From: Protula sp. h YS-2021 | Taxonomy: Eukaryota; Annelida; Polychaeta; Sabellida; Serpulidae | Reading direction: 5' to 3' | DNA length: 64,000 nt | NCBI GenBank assembly: GCA_949752745.1 | Contig: OX457027.1 | Location: 85,753,094 to 85,817,093, forward strand | Shown: one piece after another, positions 22,045 through 33,983 of the stretch | Layout of the letters: each line of letters begins with the position of its first letter | Numbering within the stretch: position 1 is the first letter of the stretch | Notes under the pieces: generated by a model | What the model saw: the letters and a program-made list of their open reading frames with translations, nothing else | Databases searched by the model: none | What the model was told of the DNA's origin: nothing | Program-made: the position numbers and the translations under genes

Positions 22045-23900
22045 GTTAGCTAGTTATATGATTTGTTTAACGACACGACTGACCCTTACCGGGTTACATT
22101 GTGTCAAAATATGTCAGTAATCAGTGTTTGGAAGACAATACTACAAGTTAAAATCCAGGTAAGCTAAAACCGTGTGTATTCAGAAATCATAAAATAAACA
22201 GCGACTAGAAATACTGATACAGATTGATTTCTTTTAAAAATCAAAGAGATGCCTCAAAGAGTCAACTCTGAAATGATGTGAGCGAGAGTCTTGGAAATCG
22301 GTACAGTCTATTAAAATATATTTCACTGTGTAAGGTTCCTGACACCCGACACAGTTGGGTGCGGGCTGGCCTCTTAAAAGATGCTTGTGGGTAATGTATG
22401 TATGTCTGCCTCTATGGTATTTCATATCGTACACTGTTTAGTGGCGGGAGTTTAACCAAGGGGTTAGTTTGATACAGCTTGTTGTTTCTTTGTCATTGGC
22501 CTTTCCAGAAGGTCAATGATAAAGGGATTTGACATTTGTAGGTTTTCAATTGATTGCAGGACGGACATCGAGTCCATGCATAACACATACTTTTTATATC
22601 GGCTGATCTTTACTATTTGCATGGCGAGATGACGAGCTTTAATTTAGGATGAGAAAACAGAAGATCAATCTGGAAGTCTTGTTTTCCATGTGTTGTTTTC
22701 GGTCACAACCGATGTATCGTCGGCAACCGATGTATCGTCGAGCTTTCAGCCGTCCGTGTAGACGAAACAATAGTCTTTAAATTCTTCCTTGAGCTCTACA
22801 AAATTTGATCGAAATAGGAAGGGGCTAGTTGTTTCCTTTGCATAGACAGAAAGGTTCCTTAATACCACAGGTTTGGTGAGCTCTCACTGTGGTTCTTTTG
22901 ATAGTCTGCATTTTGCAATTGACCCTATGGTAATGTCAGCATTATTGAGGTGAAGCAGAACCCTCACTCTGAGTGGAAGTATTGCGGTAGGGCCTCTTTC
23001 ATGGAAGCGGGAAAAATCTGATCCAAAGACGGAGTTGTACGTGGTATTCTTCTTATTTGTATAACGCTTTGTTGCCTACTGCATAATTCGACGAACGCGA
23101 AGAGGCTGCTCGTTTGTCTCCACATGCAGGCTTTCTGCTAGTGATGTTCTAAAAGCATTTAGACACAGTCGTAAACCCTGATTTTGAGTCAGGCATTTTT
23201 AGGTATGGCGGCCTTGCTGATCCATACATAAAACTGCCATAGTCTAATCTATGGTATTGGCCCATATTACTCTTAGAAGGTTGAGTGCTTTTGGACATTT
23301 TCGTTTTTGTACCGAGTCAGGCATTTTTAGGTATGACTGTCTTGCTGATCCATACATAAAGCTGCCATAGTATAATCTATGGCATAGGCCGATTTTTTTC
23401 TCATAGAAGGTTGAGTGATTTTCGACATTTTCGTTTGAGTTCTTTGAAGTGTGGGATAAAACTTAGCTTGTAGTCCAAGAATAAGCCGAGAAATTTGCTT
23501 TTTCTTTAACAGCAGGTATTTGAATGCCAGAAATGTATAGAACGGGATCGAGGTGTGGTTTGTGTTTATTGCAGAAATGCATGCAAACTATTTTGGTTTG
23601 TGAGAATTTGAAACTGTTTTGGTTAGCCCATGTGAGTGTATGTTCTGCTGCAAGCGTCGCTGTATTAGGTTCATATTCTTGGCTCTGCAAGATATTGCAA
23701 AATCGTCAACAAAGAGTGAGCTATCTAATCATGTTTCACGGTATGTCGTATGCTATTTATCTTTAAACCTTCCTCTTGCTCGAAGTAGTCTAAGAACACG
23801 GCCTCAAGGCGGACCTGAATACGCCGGTCTTCTAAAAAGTCTTTAATAAATCCAGGTAGGCGGCCTTGCAACCCCAAGTCAAAGAGGTCTTGTAGTACTC
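22045..23900 (-). mobile_element. LINE-B: 5'-truncated RNase-H-bearing LINE
   Basis: Minus strand: begins in mid-RT (VLQDLFDLGLQGRLPGFIKD), then VDDFAISCRAKNMNLIQRRL, thumb, degraded RNase H, NNKLYQTNPLVK, THKHLLRGQPAPNCVGCQ (22310-22390), FQDSRSHHFRVDSLRHLFDF, and a 3' UTR ending GTGTCGTTAAACAAATC and TAACTAGCTAAC. Many frame breaks. A 128-bp stretch is tandemly duplicated within the thumb region (23186-23313 and 23314-23440). Same family as LINE-A, C and D. Confidence 0.85.
23186..23440 (-). repeat. 128-bp tandem duplication inside LINE-B
   Basis: GAGTCAGGCATTTTTAGGTA starts at 23186 and again at 23314; the two copies differ by about 10%. Confidence 0.85.
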
Positions 23901-24972
23901 CGACAACAGGATTAATTTCAAACAGCTTGTTATTCCTTTGTCTGGACCAATGTCGTTGCCAAAGATCCATCGTATATTTTGAGATATGGTATTTGAAGTC
24001 TGAGCATGGGATTAGGAAATGGGAGCAGTTCTCTTTTAGCGCTTCCTTGGCCGCTCTATCAGCTGTCCCGTTGCCTTGAATTCCTACATGACTTGAAACC
24101 CAACAAAAAATTACTTCTTTGCCAGCCTTGATGGCGTTCGATGAGTGAACATTCTCAAATGCCTGTAGTACCGACATAAAATTAACACAAATCATGGACT
24201 TCTTGTAACGGCTAATCTTGACGATTTCAGTGGCCAGCAGTAGTGCTCTAATTTCTGCGGAGAATATTGATGATCCATCTGGCAGTCTTGTTTTCAGAAT
24301 GATATGCTTTGTGACTACTGAAGCTGCTGCTTTATCGTCAAGTTTAGAGCCATCCGTTCAAACACGTGATAATGTTTGCACTGCTCTTTAAGTTTTACGA
24401 AGTTTGTTTGAAATATGCAGAGGTTTGTAGTCTCTTCTGAAAAGTATGAGAGCGTTTTTAATACTAAAGGTTTGGTTAGTGTTCATTTAAGACGACTGGG
24501 AATCCTATAGTCTGAAATCAACTATAGGATGATACCAGCTTCCTCTAGATGATGTAAAATTCGGGCGCCAAACGGTGGGATAGCATTAGGTTTTCTATCC
24601 GAGAAATATGTTCCAAAGACTACTTCATATGTTGGGTTTCTTCTGTTCGTATATAGTTTTACTGCACATTGCATGACAAGTTTTAACCTTCGAACCTTGA
24701 GTGGCTGTTCATTTGCCTCTACTTGTAGGCTGTCAGATGGTGAAGTTCGAAAGGCATTTAGACACAACCGTAGACCTTGGTTCTCTATGCGTTTAAGAAT
24801 CTTCAGGTAGTATGGTCTTGGCGATCCATAGACAATGCAACCATAGTCTAACGTAGATCTTATCAGCGCAACATACGGCATAAGTTTAGTGTTCCTGTCT
24901 ACTCCCCAATTTTAGGTTCAATGCCTTTTGGCATTTTCATTTCAGCCCTTTGATGTGAGGGATAAAGTCGGT
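23901..24972 (-). mobile_element. LINE-A, downstream part (thumb to RNase H), fused to LINE-B
   Basis: Minus-strand frames give YVALIRSTLDYGCIVYGSPR, LRLCLNAFRTSPSDSLQVEA, ILKTRLPDGSSIFSAEI, IFCWVSSHVGIQGNGTADRA and LWQRHWSRQRNNKLFEINPV. At about 23897 the frame passes without a stop into the RT sequence of LINE-B, so the open frame 23725-24195 is a chimera. A deletion removes part of the thumb near 24905. Continues upstream at 26922 beyond the CR1-like insertion. Confidence 0.85.
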
Positions 24973-24978
24973 TTAGAG
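24973..24978. repeat. CR1-like LINE target-site duplication, left
   Basis: TTAGAG, paired with 26922-26927. Confidence 0.7.
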
Positions 24979-25201
24979 GCAGCCTTACAATGGTTCGAAT
25001 CTTACCTGTCAAATTGATCTCAATTTATAAAAGTATTGTATCATCCACCCCAAAAAACCTCTCATTCGAATTCCCCAGGACAGTATTCTCGGACCAATAT
25101 TATTCACCCTATTTACAGCACCCTGTGAGACATTGCCCGATCACATCAAATGGAAAATCACTTTTATGCGGATGACTTACAACTCTATGTTTCCCTAAAA
25201 A

Positions 25202-25970
25202 ATGCAAAATCGGTACCAAAATTGTGAGAAAATGAAGTGCATTGCAGATTACAGGAAATGGATGATTGTCAACAACTTAAAAATTACCGAAGACAAAACG
25301 GAAATTGTAGTGAGCGGATCCAGGCATAATCTTAGGAAAATGTATGTCTTGAACATAAGTATTGGTGATCAAATTGTTAGCTCATCTGAAAAGGCAAGTA
25401 ATTTAGGTGTTAAATTTAATTCTGAGATGTCTATGTCGGACTTTGTTAATCAAAAATGTTTAACCTGCATGTTCTATTTGAAAGCAGTATCGACGGTTTT
25501 TAACATTAGAAGAAACTCATCTCTGGTGCAAGCATTCGTTGTATCTCGACTAGACTATTGTAATGCACTCTTATACGGCATTTCTAAACAAAACATCAAT
25601 AAATTACAAAAGCCTCAAAACGCTGTGGCTAAATTGGTTTTAAAATCACCACTCTTAAAACAGCTCCATTGGCTACCGATTCAATATCGTATAGAGTTCA
25701 TAAATTTTAGTTGGTGTTTTCAATGCTTTAAATGGAGAATGTCCAACATATATCAAAGATATTTTAATGATGTATACACCTGCGCGTATTCTAAGATCCC
25801 AATCTCGCTTTCTTCTCAAAGAAAACAAGGTCAATAATCAATATGGTACACGTGCCTTTGCCAATTGTGGCCCTAAATTGTTTAATGCGTTACCCGAGGG
25901 TCTAAAGATGTCGTCACCATTGCATCAGTTTAAAAAAGATTAAAAAACTTACATGTTCAGACGTGCTTTT
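25202..25970 (+). pseudogene. CR1-like RT C-terminal part (broken)
   Basis: The 211-codon frame 25202-25837 reads YRKWMIVNNLKITEDKTEIV, ASNLGVKFNSEMSM, VVSRLDYCNALLYGI, LLKQLHWLPIQYRI, all standard CR1-clade RT/thumb motifs. A frameshift near 25830 leads to RAFANCGPKLFNALPEGLK (25850-25905), the usual C-terminal motif. Confidence 0.9.
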
Positions 25971-26039
25971 GGCAATGTGTAATTAAATCGTTTTCTTACA
26001 TCTTTTATTATAGTGTTTCCCAAATGGTCATCCATGTGA

Positions 26040-26830
26040 TGTTTTTAACTATGGGATGCCATTTTCACATTAATTAGGTAATTATTGATATCAAGAATTA
26101 ATTTTAGCTACTGTAATTGTATTTTGGATATCTCTAAATGTATTCTTGATCTCAAAAAAATAATTTTTGATATCAATGAAATGTTTAGAGATATCAAGAA
26201 ATATTTATTGATATCAAAAATGATTTAATGATATCTAAAATGGAATTTTTTAGATCAAAAATTCAATTCTTGATAGCAAAAATGAAGTACTTGAGAGCAA
26301 TATATCAATTTTTAGCTCAATAATTCATTCTCCTTTTATTAATATCATGAGTTTATTTCAGATATCATTATTTCAGAATGATACTTTTTTAATTTGTATT
26401 TTAAAATCTGCAAATGAGTTTTTGATCTCAAAAATTTATGTTTTGATATAAAAATATCAGTCTTTTTTTAAATAAAAAATTCAGAAGTACACATCTGTAA
26501 TAATAATGACTGGTCCTTGTATACCGAATCTTTTTTAATTTTTTCTGTACAAAAAAGAAGCAATTCTTGGGATCAAAAATTGTGTTGTTATTATTGATAT
26601 CAATAATTCAAGTTTTCATCTCCAAAAGTTAATTGACGATTCGTTAAATTTTATGTAAATGTGTGTCTCCCTTAAGATTTTTTAAGTTTGTAAATTACAT
26701 TTTTTGTTCTCAAAAATAAATTTTGGCCATCTAAAATTCAATTAATGATAACAAATATAAATTATTGAGATCTACATTGATTTCTTGATATCTTTAATTA
26801 TATTTGGATATCAAAAATAAGCATTAAATG
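26040..26830 (+). repeat. Degenerate palindromic GATATC repeats in the CR1-like 3' UTR
   Basis: Variants of TTTTTGATATCAAAAAT recur roughly every 18-25 bp; about ten exact GATATC sites and at least as many one-base variants (GATCTC, GATAGC, GAGATC). Unit boundaries are blurred. Confidence 0.7.
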
Positions 26831-26921
26831 TTAAAGCGGCATTCCATATTTAACTTTTGTAAATCCCTCACAGAAATTTGATTAAGGGCTATATAAATGA
26901 TAATAATAATAATTATAATAA

Positions 26922-26927
26922 TTAGAG
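26922..26927. repeat. CR1-like LINE target-site duplication, right
   Basis: TTAGAG. The interrupted LINE-A codons (LGLIF on one side, the Ser-Lys and IPHIKG coding stretch on the other) match the uninterrupted order in LINE-D. Confidence 0.7.
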
Positions 26928-28082
26928 TAAAAAATCAAACCTAAAAATTTGGCTTCTTTAACAACATTTATTTCGATATTAGAAATCTTTAAAATAGGAT
27001 CATGACGTGGTTTTCGTTTGTGGAAAACGTGCACGCAAACTGTTTTGGTCTGAGAAAATTTAAAACCGTTTTCCTTTGCCCAAGCTTGTATATTTTGCTG
27101 GAGACGACGTTTTATCAGATTCATGCTTTTTGCTCTTCAAGACATTGCAAAATCGTCTACAAAGAGAGATCCATGTATGCCCTGTTTTAGGGTATCTTTG
27201 ATGCTATTGATATTTTAGATGCTATTGATTTTTATCAGGAAAAGAAGAATTGAAAGGATACAACCCTGTTTGAAACCTTCTTGTTCAAATTGCACCAAGT
27301 CGCACTAGGAATAGACGTTCATTTGGGAATTCTATGATAAATTCGGGTATCTGACCTCTCAGCCCCAGACTGAACAGGTCTTTGAGTATACCGTATTTCC
27401 ATGCCGTATCGAATGCCTTATCTCACAAATGATTCTAGCTTTACAAGGTGCTCATGTTTTACACTGGGAGCTGGTAAGTGAGACTGGTCGATAGTTTTGT
27501 GGATTTGAAGGATCTTTATTTGGTTTTGGTATAGGTGTTGTTGTAGCCTCTTTCCATAATTCAGGAAAAACACCAGTCTTTCATATATTTAAGAGCTCGA
27601 GCAGGATGTTGAGACTCCGTTCTGGCAGATGCTTTAGCATTTGGTACTCTATTGTGGGAACCATTTATATATGTTTTTAGTTCTTGGTCGAAAAATTGCT
27701 ATTATAAGCTTCTTTGTTGTTGGAACGGAAGTTAATGGTGTGTGTTTCTTCAATTTCTTTATGGTATCTAACGTCAAGGCCATAATTTTGAGAAGTTCAA
27801 TTGTGTTCAAATGCTTTGGCGAGAGGATTAGATACATCTTTAGGTTCCGAGATAATACTACTGTTATTTTTCAAATGACTTAGTGAGGTGAAAGGGCTTT
27901 TGCCTGAGATTTTGCGAATTGTGCCCCAAGTTTTCTCAAGGGAGCTGTTTTTGGTCACCTTGTAAACGTACTCTTGCCATGACTGTTGTTTGCTTTGTTT
28001 TATATTTCTGTGAGCGTGGTTGCGCTAAATTATAAAACGTTTCAGAGCATTTCCTATTGCAAGTTTACAGTCGTTTTGGGGG
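26928..28082 (-). mobile_element. LINE-A, upstream part (RT domain)
   Basis: Minus strand: SWQEYVYKVTK region (near 27975), NPQNYRPVSLTS-type text (27440-27520), FEQEGFKQGCILSILLF (27200-27290), SLFVDDFAMS (27140-27170), MNLIKRRLQQNIQAW and EAKFLGLIF just before the CR1-like insertion. Broken by many shifts. It ends at repeat R2 near 28082. Confidence 0.75.
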
Positions 28083-28330
28083 ATTGCAGTCTCTAAGACC
28101 AGATCCAAATACAGACACCAACTTTGACGTTATTTATAGTTTGTATGTGAACATCCGAGAAAAAGAAGCAAAACAGTTTTTTTTTAATTTCCTTTTGGAA
28201 TTACTGTAAAATAACTTGTTTTACTTCAGTACTTTAAATTCTTTCTCTGTTTTGAGCGAGTACAGAAACGTATTTGCTTCAGGATTCTAAAACCGTTGAA
28301 AGACACAGAAGGGGTGGAGGGGCCAAAGTA
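28083..28330 (+). repeat. Tandem repeat R, unit 2, left part
   Basis: TTGCAGTCTCTAAGACCAG ... GAAGCAAAACAG ... GGGGCCAAAGTA, interrupted at CAAAGTA by Gypsy-2 and resumed at 44558. Confidence 0.8.
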
Positions 28331-28780
28331 TGTTATGTATTTAAATAAATGAGAGCAAATAAAACACGTCCATGATCTTCTAGGACTAATTTTACTCTAC
28401 CCAAATATGCATGTCTAGCGAGAAGCGCGTGGGTCTGGATGCTATGTGAGGGGTCGTCTCAAACACTGCATTTCTCCCCGGTATAATTTGGATTAATTAA
28501 TGAATTAATCTTAAAATTAAGCTTAAAGTTTTTTTTCGAATAAAATACTGCTTTTGAAATAGCCATCATATTAGCACGAATTAAACGCTTCTTTACAAGA
28601 ATATTCATTTCAGACATGAGGTTTTATTTGTTTTTTAAGGGTAACAGAAACCAGTCAAATGCTTCTCACTCAGATGTGTGTTAATCATATGACAATTAAA
28701 TGGAGATAACGTTGTAAATGTCCACACGTTCATTAACGAGATGCAGTATATACGTCTAAGTAATCATCGATAACTAAACA
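28331..28780 (-). repeat. Gypsy-2 3' LTR (about 450 bp)
   Basis: On the minus strand starts TGTTTAGTTATCGATG after the purine tract AAAAAAGGGTAG, ends TTAAATACATAACA. Its last ~80 bp match 44468-44549. Confidence 0.7.
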
Positions 28781-28832
28781 ACTACCCTTTTTTACATGCC
28801 TTTATACAGTTAATTTCAGCACTCCTTCTTAA

Positions 28833-29393
28833 TTACTTCCAGGATGTTATGTCCGATATTGCACAACCGTATCTATCTGGGGCTTTTCTCTCTCTTGTTG
28901 ATCTTCTCACCAGGGGTTGTTTTGATGTAGACGGAGTCGCGGAGGTGCTTTGCTTTTCAGATGTGCTGTGATGCGCGTCTGCATTATCGTGATTCTCTGG
29001 TGTTTCGGTGATAATCACCTGTCTACTTAAGCTATTTTCGCGTTGATGACTGCAGCGGGTGGCAATATCCAAGCAGGAATCGGTGTTATTTAAACGCATG
29101 TTTGGGCCGCCTGTATTCACAATCTGGTCTGCATGCCTTCTCCAAATGTAACCTTGGTCAGTTTCAACGTGGTAATTTACAGGACCGCATCTTTTTTTGA
29201 TAACTCCTGACTGCCACCTGGGTTTACTTGGCTGTCCCCTGTAATCTCTCACAAGAACACGCTGGCCTGTGTTGAACGATCTTAACTTCAGCTGGTTTTT
29301 GGGTGATTTTTCTTGCTGTTTGTTCACTTTGTCACTGAGAGAGGGTCGAAGCAAATCAAATCTTGTGCGCATGGTTCTGTTAAACATCAACAT
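28833..29393 (-). pseudogene. pol: Gypsy-2 pol C-terminus (integrase tail)
   Basis: 186 codons: LMFNRTMRTRFDLLRPSLSD, FNTGQRVLVRDYRGQPSKPR, VNYHVETDQGYIWRRHADQI, a Ser/Thr-rich stretch and RRSTRERKAPDRYG at the end, all usual for Gypsy integrase tails. Separated from the rest of integrase by a frameshift at about 29395-29410. Confidence 0.9.
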
Positions 29394-30690
29394 GTACGGC
29401 TTTTCGTGGGTGGTGCAATGCGGGTGAGTAGAAAGCTATCTACCTTATGACGTAATGAAATTTGCCTGTCTTTCATGGATCGTAGCTTCTGCTTAAGCGC
29501 TTTTACTGCTATTTCGGCTTGCCCATTATTCTTTGGTGAAAAGGTTGGACCAGTTATGTGTTTGATGCCGTTCTTTTTGCAAAAATCCTGAAATTCTTTG
29601 GAAGTAAAAGACATGGCATTGTCACTTACAATAACTTTTGGAATTCCGTATGTGTCGAAGGCGGATCTTAGGGAGTCTAAAACCCCACTTGTTGATGTTG
29701 AGTTCTTGATGTCAACTATCGGCCACTTGCTGTATGCATCGATAATAACCAATAACTGCTTTCCCTCGTACATGGCAAAATCGATGTGAACTCGTTCAAA
29801 CGGTGATTCTGGATATTTCCACGAATGAAGTGTGGATTCAGGAGGTGTGCTCTGATGGTGAATACACATTGAACAATTCTGGATTTTCTCTTCAATCATT
29901 TTGTCCATGCCTGGAAACCATACATAAGACCTTGCGATGGCTTTTGTTTTCACGATGCCTTGGTGGTCATCATGGAGCTCGTTAAGAATACGGTTCCGGA
30001 GTGCAGATGGTATAATAACACGGTGCCCCCACAACAAAACACCTGATTGAGTGCTCATTTCATTTCGCCTAGTGTAAAATGGCTCGAATTCCTTATTTTT
30101 CTGTGACCATATTCCGCTCTGAACTGCTTGATACACACGACTCAACACGGGGTCTTTTCGTGTTTGTTTGCGAATATCCTCGCTGTTTAAAGGAATTGCA
30201 TCCAGTTGTTGCAGTTCAAAAACGTCGGCGCGATCATTTTTCAGTGTTGTTTCCTTGATTGGGAGAGAGAGACGGGAGAGTGCGTCGCAGTTTAAATGTT
30301 GTTTAGATGACCGGAACAGTGCATATCCTTGAAGCCGGGCACCGGTCATCGCCGGAATGGGTTTCTCCGGATGGAATTTGCTCGTTAGCGGTTTGTTATC
30401 TACCACTAGATAAAAGTGTCTCCCGTAGAGATAATTATACAGTCTCTTGATTCCCCATACTATGGCTAAAGCTTCTTTCTGAATGTGACTGTAGTTTTTC
30501 TCAGCTGCTTTCAATGTTCTTGAAAGAAAAATAACAGGTCTTTCGATGTTGCCTGGCATAATGTGTGACATGACAACACCAAGTCCATTAGGCCCAGCAT
30601 CACACTGTACATACAGAGGTAGATCTGGGTTGTAGTGTGCCAGAACGCGGTCGCTTGCGATCTCCTTTTTGCACGCACGAAGGCATTTTC
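29394..30690 (-). pseudogene. pol: Gypsy-2 RNase H and integrase (439-codon open frame)
   Basis: RNase H catalytic residues are visible: CDAGPNGLG (Asp36 of this frame), QKEALAI (Glu78), VVDNKPL (Asp103). The integrase zinc finger has His245, His248, Cys278, Cys281, and the DDE core has Asp309 (HIDF), Asp362 (VSDNAMSF) and Glu398 (NNGQAEI), the normal DD35E spacing. Thus this segment looks intact although both ends are frameshifted relative to their neighbours. Confidence 0.93.
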
Positions 30691-31375
30691 TCGTATGCTC
30701 TCCCATGCCAATGTCGCCTCATCTGTTGTCAGGTCATACAACGGACTCAGTATTCGCGAAATATTGGGTACAAAGCGGTGATAGTAGTTAACGAGACCGA
30801 GAAAGCTCGACAGTTCCTTCTTGTCTTGTGGTCTCGGGGCTTCTGTTATCGCCTGTATTTTGTCCTCCATCTGTTGTATTCCGTCTTTGGTGATTGTGTG
30901 ACCACAGAAATCAACGGAAGGCTGCATGAATGTGCATTTTTCTACATTCACCTTGAGCCCGTATTCTTCTAGGCGCGTGAACACTTGAGACAGAGTGTGC
31001 AGATATTCCTCATCATTTGCACCTGTTATTCATATGTCATCCTGGTTTACAATAACGTTTTCGATTCCGTTCAGGACGATCTCTATGCTTTTCTGTCACT
31101 TAGCGCTCGCGTCCGTGACGCCCATGGGAAGCTTATTGTAGACGTAAAGCGACTTATGAGTGGTTATACACAAGTATTTTCTGTGCTGTGGATCAACTTC
31201 CATGCAGTGATAGGCTTTTGTTAAGTCTACCTTGGAAAACGTTTCCCCTCTGAGGGAGGCACATAAATCCTGAATCTTAGGTAGCGGGTACTGTTCAGGA
31301 ATTAACGCCGGATTTAAAGTTGACTTGAAGTCAGCACAGATGCGAACATCGCCATTTTTCATCGGAACTACCATG
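30511..31375 (-). pseudogene. pol: Gypsy-2 reverse transcriptase (broken)
   Basis: MVVPMKNGDVRICADFKSTL, LPKIQDLCASLRGETFSKVD, LCITTHKSLYVYNKLPMGVT, then in-frame stops; the catalytic box reads VNQDDI followed by a stop (about 31035-31050). SVDFCGHTITKDGIQ and SSFLGLVNYYHRFVPNISRI follow. Frameshift at about 30690 leads into the RNase H frame. Confidence 0.9.
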
Positions 31376-31899
31376 ATAGGTGATCTCCATTCGGAGTGAG
31401 AAATTTTGGAGATGATCCCCTGTCAAGCTTGTCAAGCTCATCATTACTTTTTCGCGCAGAGCAAATGGCACCGGTCTGGCCTTCACAAACTTGGGTACAG
31501 CGTCAGGCTTGAGTGTAAACTTTGCCGTTATGTGTTTTAAATTGCCCACTCCGGGTGAGAACAGAGACCTGTGTGTGTCAACAAGTTGTTGTACGCGTTT
31601 ATCCAGGTTTGACTGATTGACATGTTTGTTTGCACTAGCGCCGTTTACGGAGTTTGCGACGGCCACAGCCTTGATCTCGCTCCAGTTGAGCCGCATTTCA
31701 CGAAGCCAGTCCCGTCCCACGAGTGCATTTGAGCCATTTTGCACAACAAATAACGGCAGCTTTTTCCTTTGACCATGAAGCTTAACAGTGGTACTAAACT
31801 TTCCTACAGGTCGCACAAGATGACCTGTGTACGTCTTGAACATAACCGATGTGTTTTTCAGCACCTGGTCTGGAAACTTTTCGTTGAACTCAGTCAGCG
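31331..31899 (-). pseudogene. pol: Gypsy-2 protease C-terminal part and RT N-terminal linker
   Basis: Continues the protease begun at 43245-43290: FKTYTGHLVRPVGKFSTTVK, LFVVQNGSNALVGRDWLREM (the second conserved protease loop), then SLFSPGVGNLKHITAKFTLK and FVKARPVPFALREKV leading to RT. A frameshift near 31420-31440 ends the frame. Confidence 0.9.
31895..31899. repeat. BEL-2 target-site duplication, left
   Basis: CAGCG directly before TGTTGTG of the 5' LTR; identical to 43245-43249. Confidence 0.95.
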
Positions 31900-33477
31900 T
31901 GTTGTGTAATGCCATGAATAAAAAAAAAGAGATAATACTAAATTATGTGGTCAAGTGTTGTCGACTTTGCGACATCATGTTCAGGGACGATTGTCCATAT
32001 TTGTCGTTGTCGTTGTGACGTCACATGGAGGGACAATCGTGTGTTCGGAAACATGCTGGTTCTGTAGGATTCTATGCAGTTTAGGCAAGTTTAACGAAGA
32101 GTGCATTGTGTACTGAAGCTTGCGGTGTTCTTTGACGATTACATGAAGTACTGGCTTGCTATTGGAAAGATGATTTAACGATAATGTTTCAATGAGCGTT
32201 TAATATTGTTCTATTGTGCCTGCCACACTTTATTCAGCAAGCAATATAAAACTGAGGTAGGCCGGTCCGGGGAAGTTTGACCGCTATTTATGAAACGCCA
32301 TGCTACTGATTACTTGTCAGTGAACTGAATAGTAGTCAAATAATGCTTTAGAAAGACTTCGCGTTGCAAATAATGTTTAAATATTAAACCAGGGCGGTAA
32401 AATGTGGCCAATTGCCTGATCGAATGATTATTTTTGTGGGAAATTTGCAACGCGTTGCGGTCACATGGCTATTTTTCTGATATAAGAACGGAACCCCCGG
32501 AGAGTGGGGGTCAGTCCCAAATCGGTAGTACGTGTGGTAAAATGGATTAAGAATGGATTTCTTATGGGTGAGTTGAAATATCTACGTTCTTTAAATTAAA
32601 TAGAAGACATTAAAGTAAATTATTTTTAAATTTTTCGCATGTTGTTAGTTCATTTAGTAATATTTTTATGTAAACTTCAGACATCTCGAAATGTACAGGT
32701 TTTGTGTTAAAATCGCCGGCACTGCCACGCCGAAAATTGACAAATTATTGAATAACTGTTTAGCAGCGTACCACTAGATTACTAGTTTAACTAAAAATTT
32801 GTAAATATATTTGCGTTATAATTCAAAAGCGAGATTTTGAGGCACTGAATGTCGTTTAAAATGATTTCGTTTATCGAACATAATGCCGTATTTCACTAAT
32901 TTACACACGTCAATTATTTGTGTGTAAATTTCCGCCTTAAATAGAATTTTAATCGGTTTCTTATGGAGGATAAATCCCATGAAATTTAGTGCTCTTAGGT
33001 GTCATAATTAATAAAAACGAGAATAGTTCTGCCATGTTTAAAGCAATCTAAACATGCAAAGCTTAATTTAATTATTTTTACCAGGTTGAATTCGTGATTT
33101 CTCGGAGGCATGGTGCTGCAAATATCGGGGCATATTTAGGTAAACAGTGATATAGAATCTAAATGCCTCTTTATAAAATGTGCTGTGTGTGTTGAATACT
33201 GAATAATGTATTTAGAATTTGTAATGTGCTGTGTTGTGCATTGACATATCGGTGCAAAGCTTTTGGAATATGACAGAGATCTTTGTTTATACTGTCATTT
33301 TGTAATATCTTGCATCTAATTACTATTAATTAATAATATTAATAATTACTTAAAGATGTATATATATATATTTTTTTTTTTATTTTTTTTTTTGTTTTCA
33401 AAAATGTCAAGCAACCACATATGAGTGAATAAAAACCCCGATCAGTAGTTAACGCGGCTTTTCTTCCGAACATCACA
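31900..33477 (+). repeat. BEL-2 5' LTR (1578 bp)
   Basis: Starts TGTTGTGTAATGCCATGAAT, ends TTCCGAACATCACA. Very similar to 41536-43244 but lacks ~115 bp present there (see 42334-42449). Confidence 0.93.
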
Positions 33478-33589
33478 GTGAAAACTAAATAAGGTGCGCG
33501 GATTCGACCACAAGCAGTGGTATTTCGCCTTCGTGGGAACCGCAACGGTATTTTGAACGGCTATGGGTTCAGAGTGGCCCCAACAAACC

Positions 33590-33915
33590 TGTAGATTCTA
33601 TCACACACAAACTGACGTTTTGTTTTGTGAAAGCTGCAAAAACCCGCCAATTTCCGCGTTGGGATCAGAGCAGACTGAAACCGGCTCATAGAATTCTGTC
33701 ACGCGCAAACTGATGTTTTGTTTTGTGAAAGCTGCAACAGCCCGCCAATTTCCGCGTTGGGATCAGAAGAGACTGAAACCGACTCATAGAATTCTGTCAC
33801 ACGCAAACTGATGTTTTGTTTTGTGAAAGCTGCAACAGCCCGCCAATTACCGCGTTGGGATCAGAGGAGACTGAAACCGACTCATAGAATTTCTGCCATA
33901 CGCAAACTGATGTTT
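33590..33915. repeat. 98-bp tandem repeat, about 3.3 units
   Basis: ACTGATGTTTTGTTTTGTGA-type starts at 33611, 33709, 33807 and 33906 (last copy diverging); units contain CCGCCAATTTCCGCGTTGGG. Confidence 0.9.
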
Positions 33916-33983
33916 CGCCCTCACAGAGGCTGACTTCAACAACTTGACGACTACCGCGGTGGGACGAAAGGGACCAAACGCAG

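Larger units (their letters stand above)
24979..26921 (+). mobile_element. CR1-like LINE, 5'-truncated, inserted in LINE-A
   Basis: Plus strand: starts within RT (ALQWFESYL), contains HFYADDLQLYVSL (catalytic Asp-Asp box, about 25155-25195), thumb motifs, a 3' UTR full of GATATC-type repeats (26040-26830), and a terminus GGGCTATATAAATGATAATA with a short ATA-repeat tail, the tail style of CR1-group LINEs. Flanked by TTAGAG. The RT upstream of the catalytic box is shortened by small deletions. Confidence 0.85.

Noticed and set aside
31900..33477. Host promoter or gene in the 1.6 kb direct repeat
   Set aside because: Precisely bounded by TG...CA and CAGCG duplications and paired with 41536-43244; it is an LTR.
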